A DNA stretch of 43,503 nt. It comes from Deltaproteobacteria bacterium (lineage in GTDB: Bacteria; Desulfobacterota; DSM-4660; Desulfatiglandales; HGW-15). Numbering within the stretch: the first letter of the stretch is position 1; every line of letters begins with the position of its first letter. This document shows positions 1-8,416 of the stretch, piece after piece. The DNA lies in NCBI GenBank assembly GCA_016932235.1, contig JAFGDF010000306.1, positions 1 through 43,503 on the forward strand. The letters are read 5' to 3'. The position numbers were made by a program, and so were the translations under genes. Below the pieces are notes generated by a model. That model had not been told where the DNA came from. It worked only from the letters and a program-made list of their open reading frames with translations, and made no database searches.

Positions 1-360
1 CGTAAGCTCATCATCTTATCAATAAGTACTGTCTCCATAATCGGTGTGGGACTGCTTTCTGTAGCAGAGGCGGGAATCATATGGATAGTAATTATCCTAA
101 TCGGCATCGGACGGGATGGATTGGTAGCATTGGCAGTTGCTTCCACAATAGATAGTAAAGGCATCGGGGTATTATATTCCGGAACCGCCATAGGCCTCAT
201 CCAGACCATCAATCGAATAGGCTCATTTGTATCGCCACCCATCGGCAACAGCATGGCAACCAGGGGTGCAGGTTTACCCTTTATTGTATGGGCGGCTTTC
301 GGAATATTTGCTTTGGTGTGCTTCTCGCTGACCAGGGAAACCGGTCACCGCCAAGCTTAA
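1..360 (+). CDS. MFS transporter, C-terminal part (5' end outside window)
   Basis: The reading frame is open from the first base of the window to TAA at 358-360, so this is the C-terminal 119 residues of a longer protein. The segment is very hydrophobic, with about three membrane helices, and ends in a short charged tail (RETGHRQA). The helix pair around a glycine-rich turn followed by a PPIGN motif resembles the last helices of a major facilitator superfamily carrier. Substrate cannot be told. A terminator-like hairpin follows at 376-402. The family call rests on hydrophobicity pattern and general resemblance only. Confidence 0.6.
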   Translation, partial: RKLIILSISTVSIIGVGLLSVAEAGIIWIVIILIGIGRDGLVALAVASTIDSKGIGVLYSGTAIGLIQTINRIGSFVSPPIGNSMATRGAGLPFIVWAAFGIFALVCFSLTRETGHRQA

Positions 361-375
361 TTTCAAATGCCAACT

Positions 376-402
376 AGTTTGTCGGACCTTACCCGACAAA
401 CT
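376..402 (+). terminator. Terminator-like hairpin after the MFS gene
   Basis: A perfect 10-bp stem (376-385 with 393-402) closes a 7-base loop 16 bases after the stop codon. T-rich sequence follows at about 411-427, but 9 bases away rather than directly. The hairpin core (TGTCGGACCTTACCCGACA) recurs in variant form elsewhere in the window, so it may be a mobile hairpin reused as a terminator. Confidence 0.5.
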
Positions 403-631
403 GCTAATAATATTTTTGCGTTTTTTATCAACCTTCAAACGCTCATTGATATATTACACCAATATTGAGCATTCAAGAACCGATTTTATTCAGTATACCA
501 GACCTGATCTCAAGTTCTTGAAAACATTGCTTTACTGCTATTTATACATAAAAAGAGAATTTTCATGTATTGAACTTCAAGTCATTACAAAATAAAATTT
601 CCAGGACCTCTTCAACCCTCTACAATTAATT

Positions 632-2185
632 TTAGGCGTTCATAAACATGACACGAACCTCGTCCTTTAATATCTTTCCCATGGTGTTCTTGGGAAGTTG
701 TTCAAGAAAAATGACCTCCTTGGGACACTTCCAGTTGTGAAGATGCCTTTTGCAGTATTCTTTAATCTCCATCGGCTCAATCTTCGACCCTGGTCTTATA
801 ACAACCGCGGCAACCACCTTTTCCCCCCAGTGCGGGTCCGAAATCCCCACCACCGTGGATTCGACCACCCCCTCATAACGGTTAATCACTTCCTCGACCT
901 CTTTTGGGGAGATGTTTTCACCCCCTGAGATGATAATATGCTTGATACGGTCGGTCAGATAATAGTACCCTTCCGCATCCACTCGCCCCAGATCTCCTGT
1001 CCTGAACCAACCTTCATGAAAGTTTGCGGCCGTCTCCATCGGTTTCCTCCAATACCCGGGTGAAATAGACGGGCCTTTGAGCCAGATCTCTCCCGTATGC
1101 CCTTGCGGAAGGTCGCGGAAGGTCTCCGGGTTCACGATTCTCACCTGGAGACCGGGAAGGGGAAGACCGATTGAGCCGGGCTTTCTCTTGCCCCTCAAGG
1201 GGTTGGAAAAGTTCATTCCTGTTTCAGACATTCCTTCGCGCTCCACCGGTTCTTTGCCCAGGCATTCTGCTATCCTTTTGAAGTCCTTTGCCGGGAGCGG
1301 CGCCGAGCCGGATGTCCACAAACGAATATGACCTATATTTTCAGGATTCAAGCCCTTTTCCGCCGCATAGTCTATCATTTTGGCGTACATGGATGGGACA
1401 GCCATAAAAACTGTGCAGCCTTCCCCTTTGTCTTTTCTTGATAGGACATCAAAAACCGTCGCCGGTGAAAAATCGTCCAGCATAAAAACTTGGGCCCCGG
1501 CCAATAGGGCGCTATGGAGGGCGAAGCAGAGGCCATGAACGTGAAAGAGCGGGAGGGCGTGACATATGATGTCCGACCCTGTGATCTCCCATGTTCGAAT
1601 GATGTTACCGGCGTCATGGACGAGGTTCTTCTGGGTAAGTATGGCTCCTTTGGGTATTCCGGTAGTGCCAGAGGTGTAAATGATGAGCCCTGGATCACCG
1701 GGAAAGATTTCAACGTCCGGAATACAATCGGGGGCTGATCGGAAAAATACAAGTTCCCGATAGGGTATCCGCGTGTCGATGGTGATGATTTCTCCCTGAG
1801 GAAACAGCTCCCTAAAGGTGGCATCATGTCCCGAGCCTGCAATAATCATCCGGGGTTCGGCGTCTTGAACAAGGTAGGCCAGTTCGGATTTCTTGAAACC
1901 GGGGTTCAAGGGCACTCCAATGGCCCCAAGCTTTTGAACAGCAATGTGGGCAGCCACAAAAAAGAGAGATTTCTCCAGGTAGAAAACGACCCTGTCCCCT
2001 TTTTGGACTCCCCGACGGAGCAGGGTGCAGGCCAGGCGATTCGCATCTTGATCCAGATCCTGGAAAGAGATCTCCGTCTCCCCGGCTCCTTTCTGATAAA
2101 AACGTATAGCCCTCTTCTGCCCTGATCTTGAAACGGTCTCACTAAAGCAGTCTCTCAGTGTTTCACACCCCATAACAACTTTCAT
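632..2185 (-). CDS. AMP-forming acyl-CoA synthetase / acid-CoA ligase
   Basis: 517 residues, full length for the ANL (adenylate-forming) superfamily, which activates a carboxylic acid with ATP and then transfers it to CoA. Visible motifs are the phosphate-binding loop IIYTSGTTGIPKGA near residue 165, an acyl-adenylate loop EGMSETG near 320, the hinge region YYLTDRIKHIIISGGENI near 405, and the C-terminal catalytic lysine in PKNTMGKILKDEV near 505. The ATG at 2183-2185 has AGGA 4 bases upstream; a second ATG at 2173 is possible. Specificity cannot be read; medium-chain fatty or aromatic acids are equally likely. It stands alone, with intergenic sequence on both sides. Confidence 0.9.
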   Translation of the reverse strand: MKVVMGCETLRDCFSETVSRSGQKRAIRFYQKGAGETEISFQDLDQDANRLACTLLRRGVQKGDRVVFYLEKSLFFVAAHIAVQKLGAIGVPLNPGFKKSELAYLVQDAEPRMIIAGSGHDATFRELFPQGEIITIDTRIPYRELVFFRSAPDCIPDVEIFPGDPGLIIYTSGTTGIPKGAILTQKNLVHDAGNIIRTWEITGSDIICHALPLFHVHGLCFALHSALLAGAQVFMLDDFSPATVFDVLSRKDKGEGCTVFMAVPSMYAKMIDYAAEKGLNPENIGHIRLWTSGSAPLPAKDFKRIAECLGKEPVEREGMSETGMNFSNPLRGKRKPGSIGLPLPGLQVRIVNPETFRDLPQGHTGEIWLKGPSISPGYWRKPMETAANFHEGWFRTGDLGRVDAEGYYYLTDRIKHIIISGGENISPKEVEEVINRYEGVVESTVVGISDPHWGEKVVAAVVIRPGSKIEPMEIKEYCKRHLHNWKCPKEVIFLEQLPKNTMGKILKDEVRVMFMNA

Positions 2186-2321
2186 GATTCCTGTGGAAAA
2201 GCATTATATGGCAATCCGGCCAAATAATAATAAAAAAATAACGCAGAGTAAACACAAAGCCTTTAACCAAAATCCACCATCAAATCTCAGGCAGTATACT
2301 CATAGTGCTGGATTTTGGCAG

Positions 2322-2452
2322 AACCCTGGCCACCAGCGAGGTGCTAGATGTCAGGCGCCAAGGAGCGACCGCAGGCAACGCAGCCCTTCGACTTCGCTCA
2401 GGGCCATGAGCCTGTCGAATGGTACATAGCGCCTTGATGGTGGATCAGGGTT
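2322..2452. mobile_element. MITE-like repeat element with imperfect terminal inverted repeats
   Basis: Between the acyl-CoA synthetase and the TRAP operon. The left end AACCCTGGCCACCA (2322-2335) is nearly the reverse complement of the right end TGGTGGATCAGGGTT (2438-2452). A second perfect 12-bp inverted pair, 2272-2283 with 2434-2445, lies just outside and inside these ends. No coding capacity. Inside is a REP-like stretch (2384-2423) whose two halves are imperfect inverses. The layout fits a non-autonomous element mobilised by a transposase elsewhere. Confidence 0.6.
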
Positions 2453-2488
2453 TACCTTAGTGATCTCCCAAGTCAGGCACTTAGATAA

Positions 2489-2734
2489 TCAGGTGACATT
2501 TCTGACAAAAACAGCCTTCAGGGGACAGGCTTCAATACAATCCCAGCAACCCATGCACATGTCCTGAAATATCACAGGTTGTTCGAAGGCCCCATCTAAC
2601 TGTTTCATTACTTTGTGAGTACAGGCCAACATGGCGGAACAGCGCCCTTCTTCAGGGTTACACTTTCCCGGATTGCATATATCATAATCAACTGAAGCGA
2701 ACGATTTTTTGGGCTGCATAAAGCTTTTATCCAT
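2489..2734 (-). CDS. Small 4Fe-4S ferredoxin-like protein
   Basis: 81 residues. The C-terminal half has a complete single-cluster motif, CMGCWDCIEACP (CxxCxxCxxxCP), the usual ligand set for one [4Fe-4S] cluster. The N-terminal half has four more cysteines (C-x4-C-x6-C-x5-C) after VDYDICNPGKC, which recalls the metal-binding N-terminus of ABCE1/RLI proteins, though the spacing differs. The start ATG overlaps the dctM stop by 8 bases, so it is the last gene of the dctPQM operon and probably translationally coupled. A transporter with a trailing ferredoxin suggests that the imported acid feeds a redox step. Electron partner unknown. Confidence 0.75.
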   Translation of the reverse strand: MDKSFMQPKKSFASVDYDICNPGKCNPEEGRCSAMLACTHKVMKQLDGAFEQPVIFQDMCMGCWDCIEACPLKAVFVRNVT

Positions 2735-4031
2735 ACACCAGTGTGGGCAGGAAGGTTGCTATTTCCGGAAAGAAAAGCAGCAGGACTGTTAAAACTATTA
2801 TGGCCAGCAAAAAGGGCATGATTCCACGATAGATCTCATTCAAAGGCACTTCAGGCGCGATCCCTTTTATCACAAACACGTTGACGCCAACGGGAGGTGT
2901 TATGACACCCATTTCGCCCACCATGACGATTATTACCCCGAACCAGATGGGATCAAAGTTGAACCGTGTCACTATAGGGAAAAAAATGGGGATCGTTACC
3001 ACAATGAGTGCCATGGAATCCATGAAAAACCCGCCCACAAAATATATCAGCACCATAACTCCCATAATGGCCATTGGAGGTATTGGTAAATTTCCCACCC
3101 AGTCAGCCAGCATAAAAGGGATATTGGAGATGGCGAGAAAATGTCCGAAAACTGCCGCTCCCGAGATTATGAACAATACCATGCAGGATGTCTTCAGGCC
3201 GTCTTTAATCGCGTTAATTGTATTATAAAAGCGGAGTTTGCCCCTGAACAGACCTATCAGAAAAGCCCCGAAAGCTCCAATAGCGCCCGCCTGGGTAGGA
3301 CTGAAAAGGCCCATAAACAGGCCGCCGATAGTAAGCATAAAGAGCAGCACTGCTTCAAAAATGCCTCCCAGTGAAACAACCTTCTGTTTTAAGCTGGTGG
3401 AAGGTCCGGCCGGGGCCAGCTGTGGTTTGCGCATGCACAGGATAATGACTGTTAACACAAAAAATAAGGTCATGATGATCCCGGGGAGAATGCCGGAAAT
3501 AAAAAGTCTACCGATGGACTCTTCGGTCAATATGCCATAAACAATCAGTACGGTGCTCGGCGGGATGAGTATCCCGAGCGTTCCTGCCGATGCCACAGTC
3601 CCTGTTGCCAGACGATCGTTATAACCGTATTTCTTCATCTCCGGTAATGCGATGCTGCCCATGGTAGCCGCCGTTGCGGCGGTGGATCCGCAAATTGCGG
3701 CGAACCCGGAGCAGGCTATCACGGTGGCCACGGTCAGGCCTCCTCTAAACTGACCAAACCAGGTATAGCAGGTTCTGTACAGCCGCTGGCTTATCCCCGA
3801 TGCAAAGGCCATTGAGCCCATGAGGATAAACATAGGAATGACTGAAAGAGGATAGGATGATAGGGTGTCGTACGTATCCTGTGCCAGGAGGATCAGGGCG
3901 GATTCGATACCGTTCAAATAAGCGAAACCCGCAAGGCCGACAAACGCCATGGTGAAAGCTACCGGCATTCGAAGCATGAAGAGGATCAATAAGAGAACAA
4001 TACCTGCTATTCCCGTCGCTTCCGGGCTCAT
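2727..4031 (-). CDS. dctM: TRAP transporter large permease
   Basis: 434 residues with about 12 hydrophobic segments, the normal size for DctM, the channel subunit that drives Na+-coupled uptake of substrate delivered by the periplasmic DctP. Family features are visible: SVIPMFILMGSMAFASGIS, the STAATAATMGSIALPEM stretch near residue 120, and GILIPPSTVLIVYGI. The ATG lies one base after the dctQ stop codon, with AGAGG upstream, so the two are coupled. Substrate is an organic acid of unknown identity. Confidence 0.93.
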   Translation of the reverse strand: MSPEATGIAGIVLLLILFMLRMPVAFTMAFVGLAGFAYLNGIESALILLAQDTYDTLSSYPLSVIPMFILMGSMAFASGISQRLYRTCYTWFGQFRGGLTVATVIACSGFAAICGSTAATAATMGSIALPEMKKYGYNDRLATGTVASAGTLGILIPPSTVLIVYGILTEESIGRLFISGILPGIIMTLFFVLTVIILCMRKPQLAPAGPSTSLKQKVVSLGGIFEAVLLFMLTIGGLFMGLFSPTQAGAIGAFGAFLIGLFRGKLRFYNTINAIKDGLKTSCMVLFIISGAAVFGHFLAISNIPFMLADWVGNLPIPPMAIMGVMVLIYFVGGFFMDSMALIVVTIPIFFPIVTRFNFDPIWFGVIIVMVGEMGVITPPVGVNVFVIKGIAPEVPLNEIYRGIMPFLLAIIVLTVLLLFFPEIATFLPTLVYG

Positions 4032-4032
4032 C

Positions 4033-4524
4033 TTAAAATACCTCTTTCAAAGATTCCACAAAGTCTGCCAGGGCGATCAGACAGGCAGGAATAAATGCGA
4101 ATGAAGCTCCGTAAACAAAGGGATAGAGTTGGATCCGTATTGTTGGGCTCACTTCTCCTGAAACCCTCAGTTCGGATGCGTACATGAAAAGCTGCCACCC
4201 CATGATAATAAAAAGAAAAAACATCAAACAGCAAACAAAAAAGTTTGATATCTTCTGGAAAGATTCAGGCATCAGGGGCACAAAAAATTCCACTGCCACG
4301 TGTCTGTTTGCGATAAGGGAAGCACCGAGCGCAAAGCTCATACTAACCAACTGAGCCAGCATCATGACATCCAATGACCCGGGAACGGGTTTTTGAAACA
4401 CCTTGGCGCCGATAACGTCAATGGTAGTAAGCAGCATCATGAAGATGAAGGCGACCATGCCAACCCATTCCACCACTGCGCTGAAATTCTGGTTAAAGCG
4501 CTTCAATCTGCCCAATCTTAACAT
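4033..4524 (-). CDS. dctQ: TRAP transporter small permease
   Basis: About 163 residues with four hydrophobic helices, typical of DctQ, which links the DctP receptor to DctM in the inner membrane. The ATG at 4522-4524 was chosen because AAGGAAGG (4530-4537) sits 5 bases upstream; an earlier GTG at 4530 would overlap that ribosome site. It contains the family-like stretch SFALGASLIANRHVAVEFF. It is followed one base later by dctM and preceded by a stem-loop that separates it from dctP. Confidence 0.9.
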   Translation of the reverse strand: MLRLGRLKRFNQNFSAVVEWVGMVAFIFMMLLTTIDVIGAKVFQKPVPGSLDVMMLAQLVSMSFALGASLIANRHVAVEFFVPLMPESFQKISNFFVCCLMFFLFIIMGWQLFMYASELRVSGEVSPTIRIQLYPFVYGASFAFIPACLIALADFVESLKEVF

Positions 4525-4634
4525 AAACACCTTCCTTAAAAAAAATCCAAAAGGTTCGGCTTCGTTTGCCGAAATAGCCTAAAGAGACCGAATCTTTTAT
4601 CAAAGGAAAGAAAACGGCAAGAATTTATCAAATC

Positions 4635-4667
4635 GCATGCCCGCCGAGAATAGGTCTGCGGGCATGC
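4635..4667 (-). promoter_or_regulatory. Intercistronic stem-loop between dctP and dctQ
   Basis: GCATGCCCGC (4635-4644) pairs perfectly with GCGGGCATGC (4658-4667) around a 13-base loop, starting 10 bases after the dctP stop. No T-run follows on the minus strand, so it is more likely an RNA-stabilising or partial-termination element that keeps DctP in excess over DctQM. A smaller TTCGGC/GCCGAA hairpin lies at about 4556-4574. Confidence 0.5.
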
Positions 4668-4677
4668 CGGGATTGAT

Positions 4678-5760
4678 CTATTCCCTGACCTCCGGAGGAC
4701 CTGTAGTGGATTTTATATGATAGGTTTTTTGGATCTCAAGAAGCTCGCCCTTGCGTTTGTTTAAAAAATCTATCCAACCCCTGATTTCGCTCTCCGTAAA
4801 CCCTTTACTTACCATGCTTTTTACATAGCTATCAAATACCGGTTGGACCGCCTTGATCCAGCGGTCGAATTCATCCTGGGGAAGCTCGATGTATTCAACA
4901 CCCTGTTCCTTCCCAAATGCCTCTCCAGGAAAATCCCCGGCATTCCATGCCAGTGCAAATTTCTCTTTATACTGACCGCTCAGGGTCCTGAGCGCGAGCT
5001 TGACATCGTCAGGGAGCTTTTCGTAAGAGCGTTTGTTCATCGCCACATAGAAGGGATAGCTTGGGCCGACATTCCATGAATTGGTAACATGGCTCACTAC
5101 CTCCCCGAATTTAAATGAGCGTACCCCTTCCCCGCCCACAAAAACGCCCTGAATAACGCCTTTAGCTATGGCATCATATGTTTCAACAATTGGGGTGGGC
5201 GCCGGGGTGCCTCCCAGGGCAGTTATAACTTCTGCCATTCGACCGGGAGCGCGGATGATTTGTCCTTTAAAGTCTTCGAGGGTTCTCAGTGCCTTTGTGT
5301 GGGCCAGGACGGAAGGAGTATTGGCATGAAACCACAAAGGAACGACTGAAGCCCACTCCTTGGGCTTAAACTTGTTGTAGAAATCGTTCATAATAATATT
5401 TGCCACATAGCCGGTGGGATAACCGATGGGCAGCTCACATACTTCGGTTACCGGAAACCGGCCCGGTGTGTAGGAAACATGAGACAGACCTATATCCGTA
5501 ATTCCTGATTCAATGGCTTTTATCATTCCAGGTGCGTTTGCTAAAGATCCTCCCAGGAAAAATTGGAGCTTTACTTTCCCGTTGGTGAGAGCTTCAAAAT
5601 CGGAGATAAACTGTTCGCACTCTTTGGTTACAGGGTGAGGGCCCGGCAGATAGCTTGCAAATTTTAGATTGATGACTTCTGATGCGGCGAAAAGGCTGCC
5701 ATTAGCCAGAAAAAACAAAATGGACACAACAACGAATACAAACAACATCTTGCTACGCAT
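4678..5760 (-). CDS. dctP: TRAP transporter periplasmic substrate-binding protein
   Basis: 360 residues from the ATG at 5758-5760. That start has GGAGG (5767-5771) 6 bases upstream and begins directly with a signal peptide (MRSKMLFVFVVVSILFFLA, cut near FAAS); upstream in-frame codons overlap the ribosome site. The mature protein begins INLKFASYLPGPHPVTKECE and has the DctP-family IRAPGRMAEVITALGGTPAP region near residue 175, where the conserved arginine (R of IRAPGR) usually binds the substrate carboxylate. It captures an organic acid in the periplasm for DctQM. It is first in its operon. Confidence 0.92.
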   Translation of the reverse strand: MRSKMLFVFVVVSILFFLANGSLFAASEVINLKFASYLPGPHPVTKECEQFISDFEALTNGKVKLQFFLGGSLANAPGMIKAIESGITDIGLSHVSYTPGRFPVTEVCELPIGYPTGYVANIIMNDFYNKFKPKEWASVVPLWFHANTPSVLAHTKALRTLEDFKGQIIRAPGRMAEVITALGGTPAPTPIVETYDAIAKGVIQGVFVGGEGVRSFKFGEVVSHVTNSWNVGPSYPFYVAMNKRSYEKLPDDVKLALRTLSGQYKEKFALAWNAGDFPGEAFGKEQGVEYIELPQDEFDRWIKAVQPVFDSYVKSMVSKGFTESEIRGWIDFLNKRKGELLEIQKTYHIKSTTGPPEVRE

Positions 5761-6004
5761 ATTCATCCTCCTTTTTTGTTTGGTGAATCTTTGAAAATAA
5801 TTGTCTGTGTTTATGAGTTGCCGGTCAATTGAATTCAATCTGATTTACTGCAAAAGCTTTTTACTGATGGGATTAGATAAAATAATGAGCTCTGCTCCCC
5901 GATTAATGGAGATAATCACTTCATACAAGATAGGTCAAAAAATGATGCTACGGGCTTTCCCTTCGCTTGATACCATCCACGCTTTTATGTTACATATTAT
6001 CGTG

Positions 6005-6033
6005 AGTCTAGAAAAATTATTATTGCATGTCAA
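6005..6033 (-). promoter_or_regulatory. Candidate sigma-70 promoter for dctPQM
   Basis: On the minus strand TTGACA (6028-6033) is followed after 17 bases by TAGACT (6005-6010). The -35 is perfect and the -10 weak. The 403-base gap 5761-6163 holds this promoter, an AT-rich leader of about 240 bases before dctP, and the hairpin at 6121-6136; nothing else is visible there. Confidence 0.4.
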
Positions 6034-6120
6034 ATAAATTATACCTCATAGCCGCGTTTGATCGCTTTGTTTCCAGTCAGCAATGGTCCTATTATATCAG
6101 AGATGTCCGTTTTATTACTC

Positions 6121-6136
6121 CGCTCTTCTGAGAGCG
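6121..6136 (-). terminator. Small hairpin downstream of the SDR gene
   Basis: A perfect 6-bp stem CGCTCT/AGAGCG with a 4-base loop lies 27 bases after the SDR stop codon on the minus strand. Only mixed T/A sequence follows, so this is a weak terminator at best. Confidence 0.3.
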
Positions 6137-6163
6137 CGGACAAAGTACGACATGCTTCTGCGG

Positions 6164-6952
6164 CTATATATACCCATATTTCTCACAAAGAATATGTTGT
6201 TGCATTCCCCCATCGCAAAAGATATTGGTTCCCCTGAGCCAATTACTGCCGTGGCTGCACAAGAAGGCTACCACCGGAGCGATATCTTCAGGCCGACCCG
6301 GACGATCCATTATTTTCTTGTCTTCATCAGCCTTTTTACCCAGAGATTTAACAAATTCGGGCAGTATCGGAGTATCAACCGGCCCCGGGCTAACGCAATT
6401 CATACGTATGCCCCGATCACTCCAAGTCCAACGATTCATCATCGTCCAAACGATGACAGCCTCTTTTGAGAAGGGATAGGCGCGACCATCCTTCTGTGAC
6501 ACATTATTCTCTTCACAGAATTTTTCCACCGCATCAAAATCCCTCAGGGCGATCAATTTTTTTATCTGCGGTACGGCATCCGGCCATCCAAGACCTGCGA
6601 GGGAAGCCATATTCACGATGGAGGCAGGATTGTTGAATTTTTCTATCATCAGCTCAGTTAAATGCCTGAGCCCGAGAAAATTGACTCTTAATACGACCTC
6701 ACGGTCAAACGTCGGCGGCACTCCGGCAATATTGCACAAAGCATCTATTCTGTCGGGCGTCGATCTTACAGCATCCTCTATTGAGCCGGGTGCTCCCAGA
6801 TCCGCTTTGATATACTGATCCACATTCCCTTGCGGCTCGTTCCGGTCAATGCCAATAACCTTTACGCCTCTCTCCTTTAACATTTTTGCCGTCTCAGCTC
6901 CAATACCTGAAGAGGCGCCCGTCACCACTATAACTTTATCTTTGAGTTTCAT
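6164..6952 (-). CDS. Short-chain dehydrogenase/reductase (SDR), classical type
   Basis: 262 residues, the usual classical SDR length. The NAD(P)-binding TGASSGIG motif is at residues 11-18, NIAG is near 73, the catalytic serine is in MASLAG, the YPFSK segment gives the Tyr and Lys of the YxxxK pair, and PGPVDTP follows. The insert before the active site (GWPDAVPQIKKLIALRDFDA) resembles the subgroup containing 3-alpha-hydroxysteroid and coniferyl-alcohol dehydrogenases. The acidic residue after the second strand (GIDRNE) suggests NAD+ rather than NADP+. AGAGAGGA precedes the ATG. It lies 41 bases after the ferritin-receiver gene and could be co-transcribed with it. Substrate unknown. Confidence 0.88.
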   Translation of the reverse strand: MKLKDKVIVVTGASSGIGAETAKMLKERGVKVIGIDRNEPQGNVDQYIKADLGAPGSIEDAVRSTPDRIDALCNIAGVPPTFDREVVLRVNFLGLRHLTELMIEKFNNPASIVNMASLAGLGWPDAVPQIKKLIALRDFDAVEKFCEENNVSQKDGRAYPFSKEAVIVWTMMNRWTWSDRGIRMNCVSPGPVDTPILPEFVKSLGKKADEDKKIMDRPGRPEDIAPVVAFLCSHGSNWLRGTNIFCDGGMQQHILCEKYGYI

Positions 6953-6993
6953 ATTATTCCTCTCTTTTGAACGTTACCGATTTTCACCGCTGT

Positions 6994-7857
6994 TTATTGC
7001 ATAACTAATACTTTCTGTACAATCTCGTGGAGTTGGTTAATCCCAAAGGGGATCTTAAGGAAGGTGGTACCATAAACTTTGCAAAGGATCTCAACATCAG
7101 GAATTACATCTCTCGAACAAAAAATAAAATTTTGAGCGATATTCGGGGTTGACTCAGCCGCCTTTTTGAAAAAATCGAGGCCACTCATTACAGGCATGTT
7201 GACAGCTGAAATAATTAAATTAAAGAAATTAGCACTTACCTTTTGTAATGCCTCCTCACCATTTGAGGCTACTTCCGTCTTACCGAAATTCTCCAGTGCC
7301 TGAGACATGTATATACGGAGGGGCAGCTTATGTTCCACAATAAGTATTCTTTCTTTACCGACAGCCGGTAACCGTATAATGGCACTTGAAAGATCCACAA
7401 GATCGGAATGCTGATTTATAAATTTCTTGATTCTGTCAATATGCTCATCCATTATCATGGCAGTGCGTTTTATCTCTTCACCATCCCTCCGAAAAGTATT
7501 CACCACATATTGAAAAATATTGTTCAACTCCGCGAACTCCACAGCGACAATGACCTTCATTATAGCGTGTTTGCTTATTCTTTCAGCGGCCTTAACCCGC
7601 TTATAAAGATTTTGTAATGGAGTTACAACCCTATCCTTGGTGTTTTGATCTATGATAATTGACGATATAGTATTACTCTTTTTTAAAAACATCTCCCCGG
7701 CCTCTTTCAGGAGTCTAAAATGCGTATCCTCATCACTGGCAAGGGCCAATAGAAATTCACTGAATTCCTTGTCCTTTGAAAATTTTTCAGCAGCATTCCG
7801 GTAGACGTCTCCTGCCAATTTTTCCATTTGCAAGAGCCAATCCATAATTTCCTTCAT
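6994..7857 (-). CDS. Ferritin-like four-helix domain fused to a degenerate response-regulator receiver domain
   Basis: 287 residues from the ATG at 7855-7857, with GAGGGGG 8 bases upstream; an ATG at 7863 is also possible. Residues 1-150 look like a rubrerythrin/COG1633-type ferritin-like helix bundle: E12 in QMEKLAGDVYRNA, an ExxH pair in SDEDTHFRLL (residues 43-46), VEFAEL near 106-111, and DEH at 137-139 where a second ExxH is expected. Residues 168-287 have the receiver fold: ILIVEHK, IISAVNMPVMSG, FLKIPFG. The phosphorylated Asp is replaced by Ala (A218) and the acidic pair is reduced to E175-H176, while K268 is kept, so ordinary phosphotransfer is unlikely. Probably a di-iron or redox protein with a docking receiver module. 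Confidence 0.75.
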   Translation of the reverse strand: MKEIMDWLLQMEKLAGDVYRNAAEKFSKDKEFSEFLLALASDEDTHFRLLKEAGEMFLKKSNTISSIIIDQNTKDRVVTPLQNLYKRVKAAERISKHAIMKVIVAVEFAELNNIFQYVVNTFRRDGEEIKRTAMIMDEHIDRIKKFINQHSDLVDLSSAIIRLPAVGKERILIVEHKLPLRIYMSQALENFGKTEVASNGEEALQKVSANFFNLIISAVNMPVMSGLDFFKKAAESTPNIAQNFIFCSRDVIPDVEILCKVYGTTFLKIPFGINQLHEIVQKVLVMQ

Positions 7858-8128
7858 CGCCATTGCCCCCTCAATCATCACGTAATTAATAGGGTTAATC
7901 CTAAGATTTAATATCATTTAAGTCAAACTCAATGGTTCTTTAAGGATAATTTTCAGGATTAAAAGCATTTTTCATGCTTAAATGGGCAATTCTCAAAAAG
8001 CGTAAAATGCTTGCACAATCCAGTGGAATCATTTATAATATAGCAACTTTGATGTTCTAACAGATTGAATTTACTAAGATTAAATAATCACGGCCTGCAA
8101 GGCAATCCGGGTTAGAAGGGAAATTGAT

Positions 8129-8416
8129 ATGGAATTATTAAAAAAAATAATAATCTTTGGCATCATAGCAGCCGTTATTTATTTCCTAATAAGTTACCAT
8201 TATATTATGAATGGGATGAATGTTAAACCCCTCAAAAAATCCATTCGTACCCTAAAATACACAGTCTATAATGTAAAAGGTAAAGATCCTGAAAGAATCC
8301 TTAAAATAAAGGAGCTACGCGAAGACGGGATCGGGGAATTGCTCGTGGAGATGGGTATCATAAGTGAGGACGAACTGGAATCACTGGAGGAGAAGATTGA
8401 GGAGGAATCAGACTAA
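8129..8416 (+). CDS. Small single-pass membrane protein of unknown function
   Basis: 95 residues. One membrane helix (about residues 6-24, IIIFGIIAAVIYFLISYHY) is followed by a basic stretch and an acidic, probably helical tail. The segment ILKIKELREDGIGELLVEMG followed by ISEDELESLEEKI is reminiscent of short C-terminal SHOCT-like or oligomerisation motifs; this is only a resemblance. A GAAGGG ribosome site precedes the ATG. It converges on the ahbA/B gene and the two stops overlap by 4 bases. The 270-base gap upstream (7858-8128) holds its promoter region and no recognised element. Confidence 0.6.
   Translation: MELLKKIIIFGIIAAVIYFLISYHYIMNGMNVKPLKKSIRTLKYTVYNVKGKDPERILKIKELREDGIGELLVEMGIISEDELESLEEKIEEESD

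Noticed and set aside
1375..1842. 155-residue open frame antisense-frame to the acyl-CoA synthetase
   Set aside because: It lies wholly inside a well-supported gene on the same strand in another frame and its product has no domain features; coding signal belongs to the synthetase.
5801..6037. 78-residue plus-strand frame in the dctP leader region
   Set aside because: No ribosome site and it overlaps the predicted minus-strand promoter and leader; AT-rich random frame.
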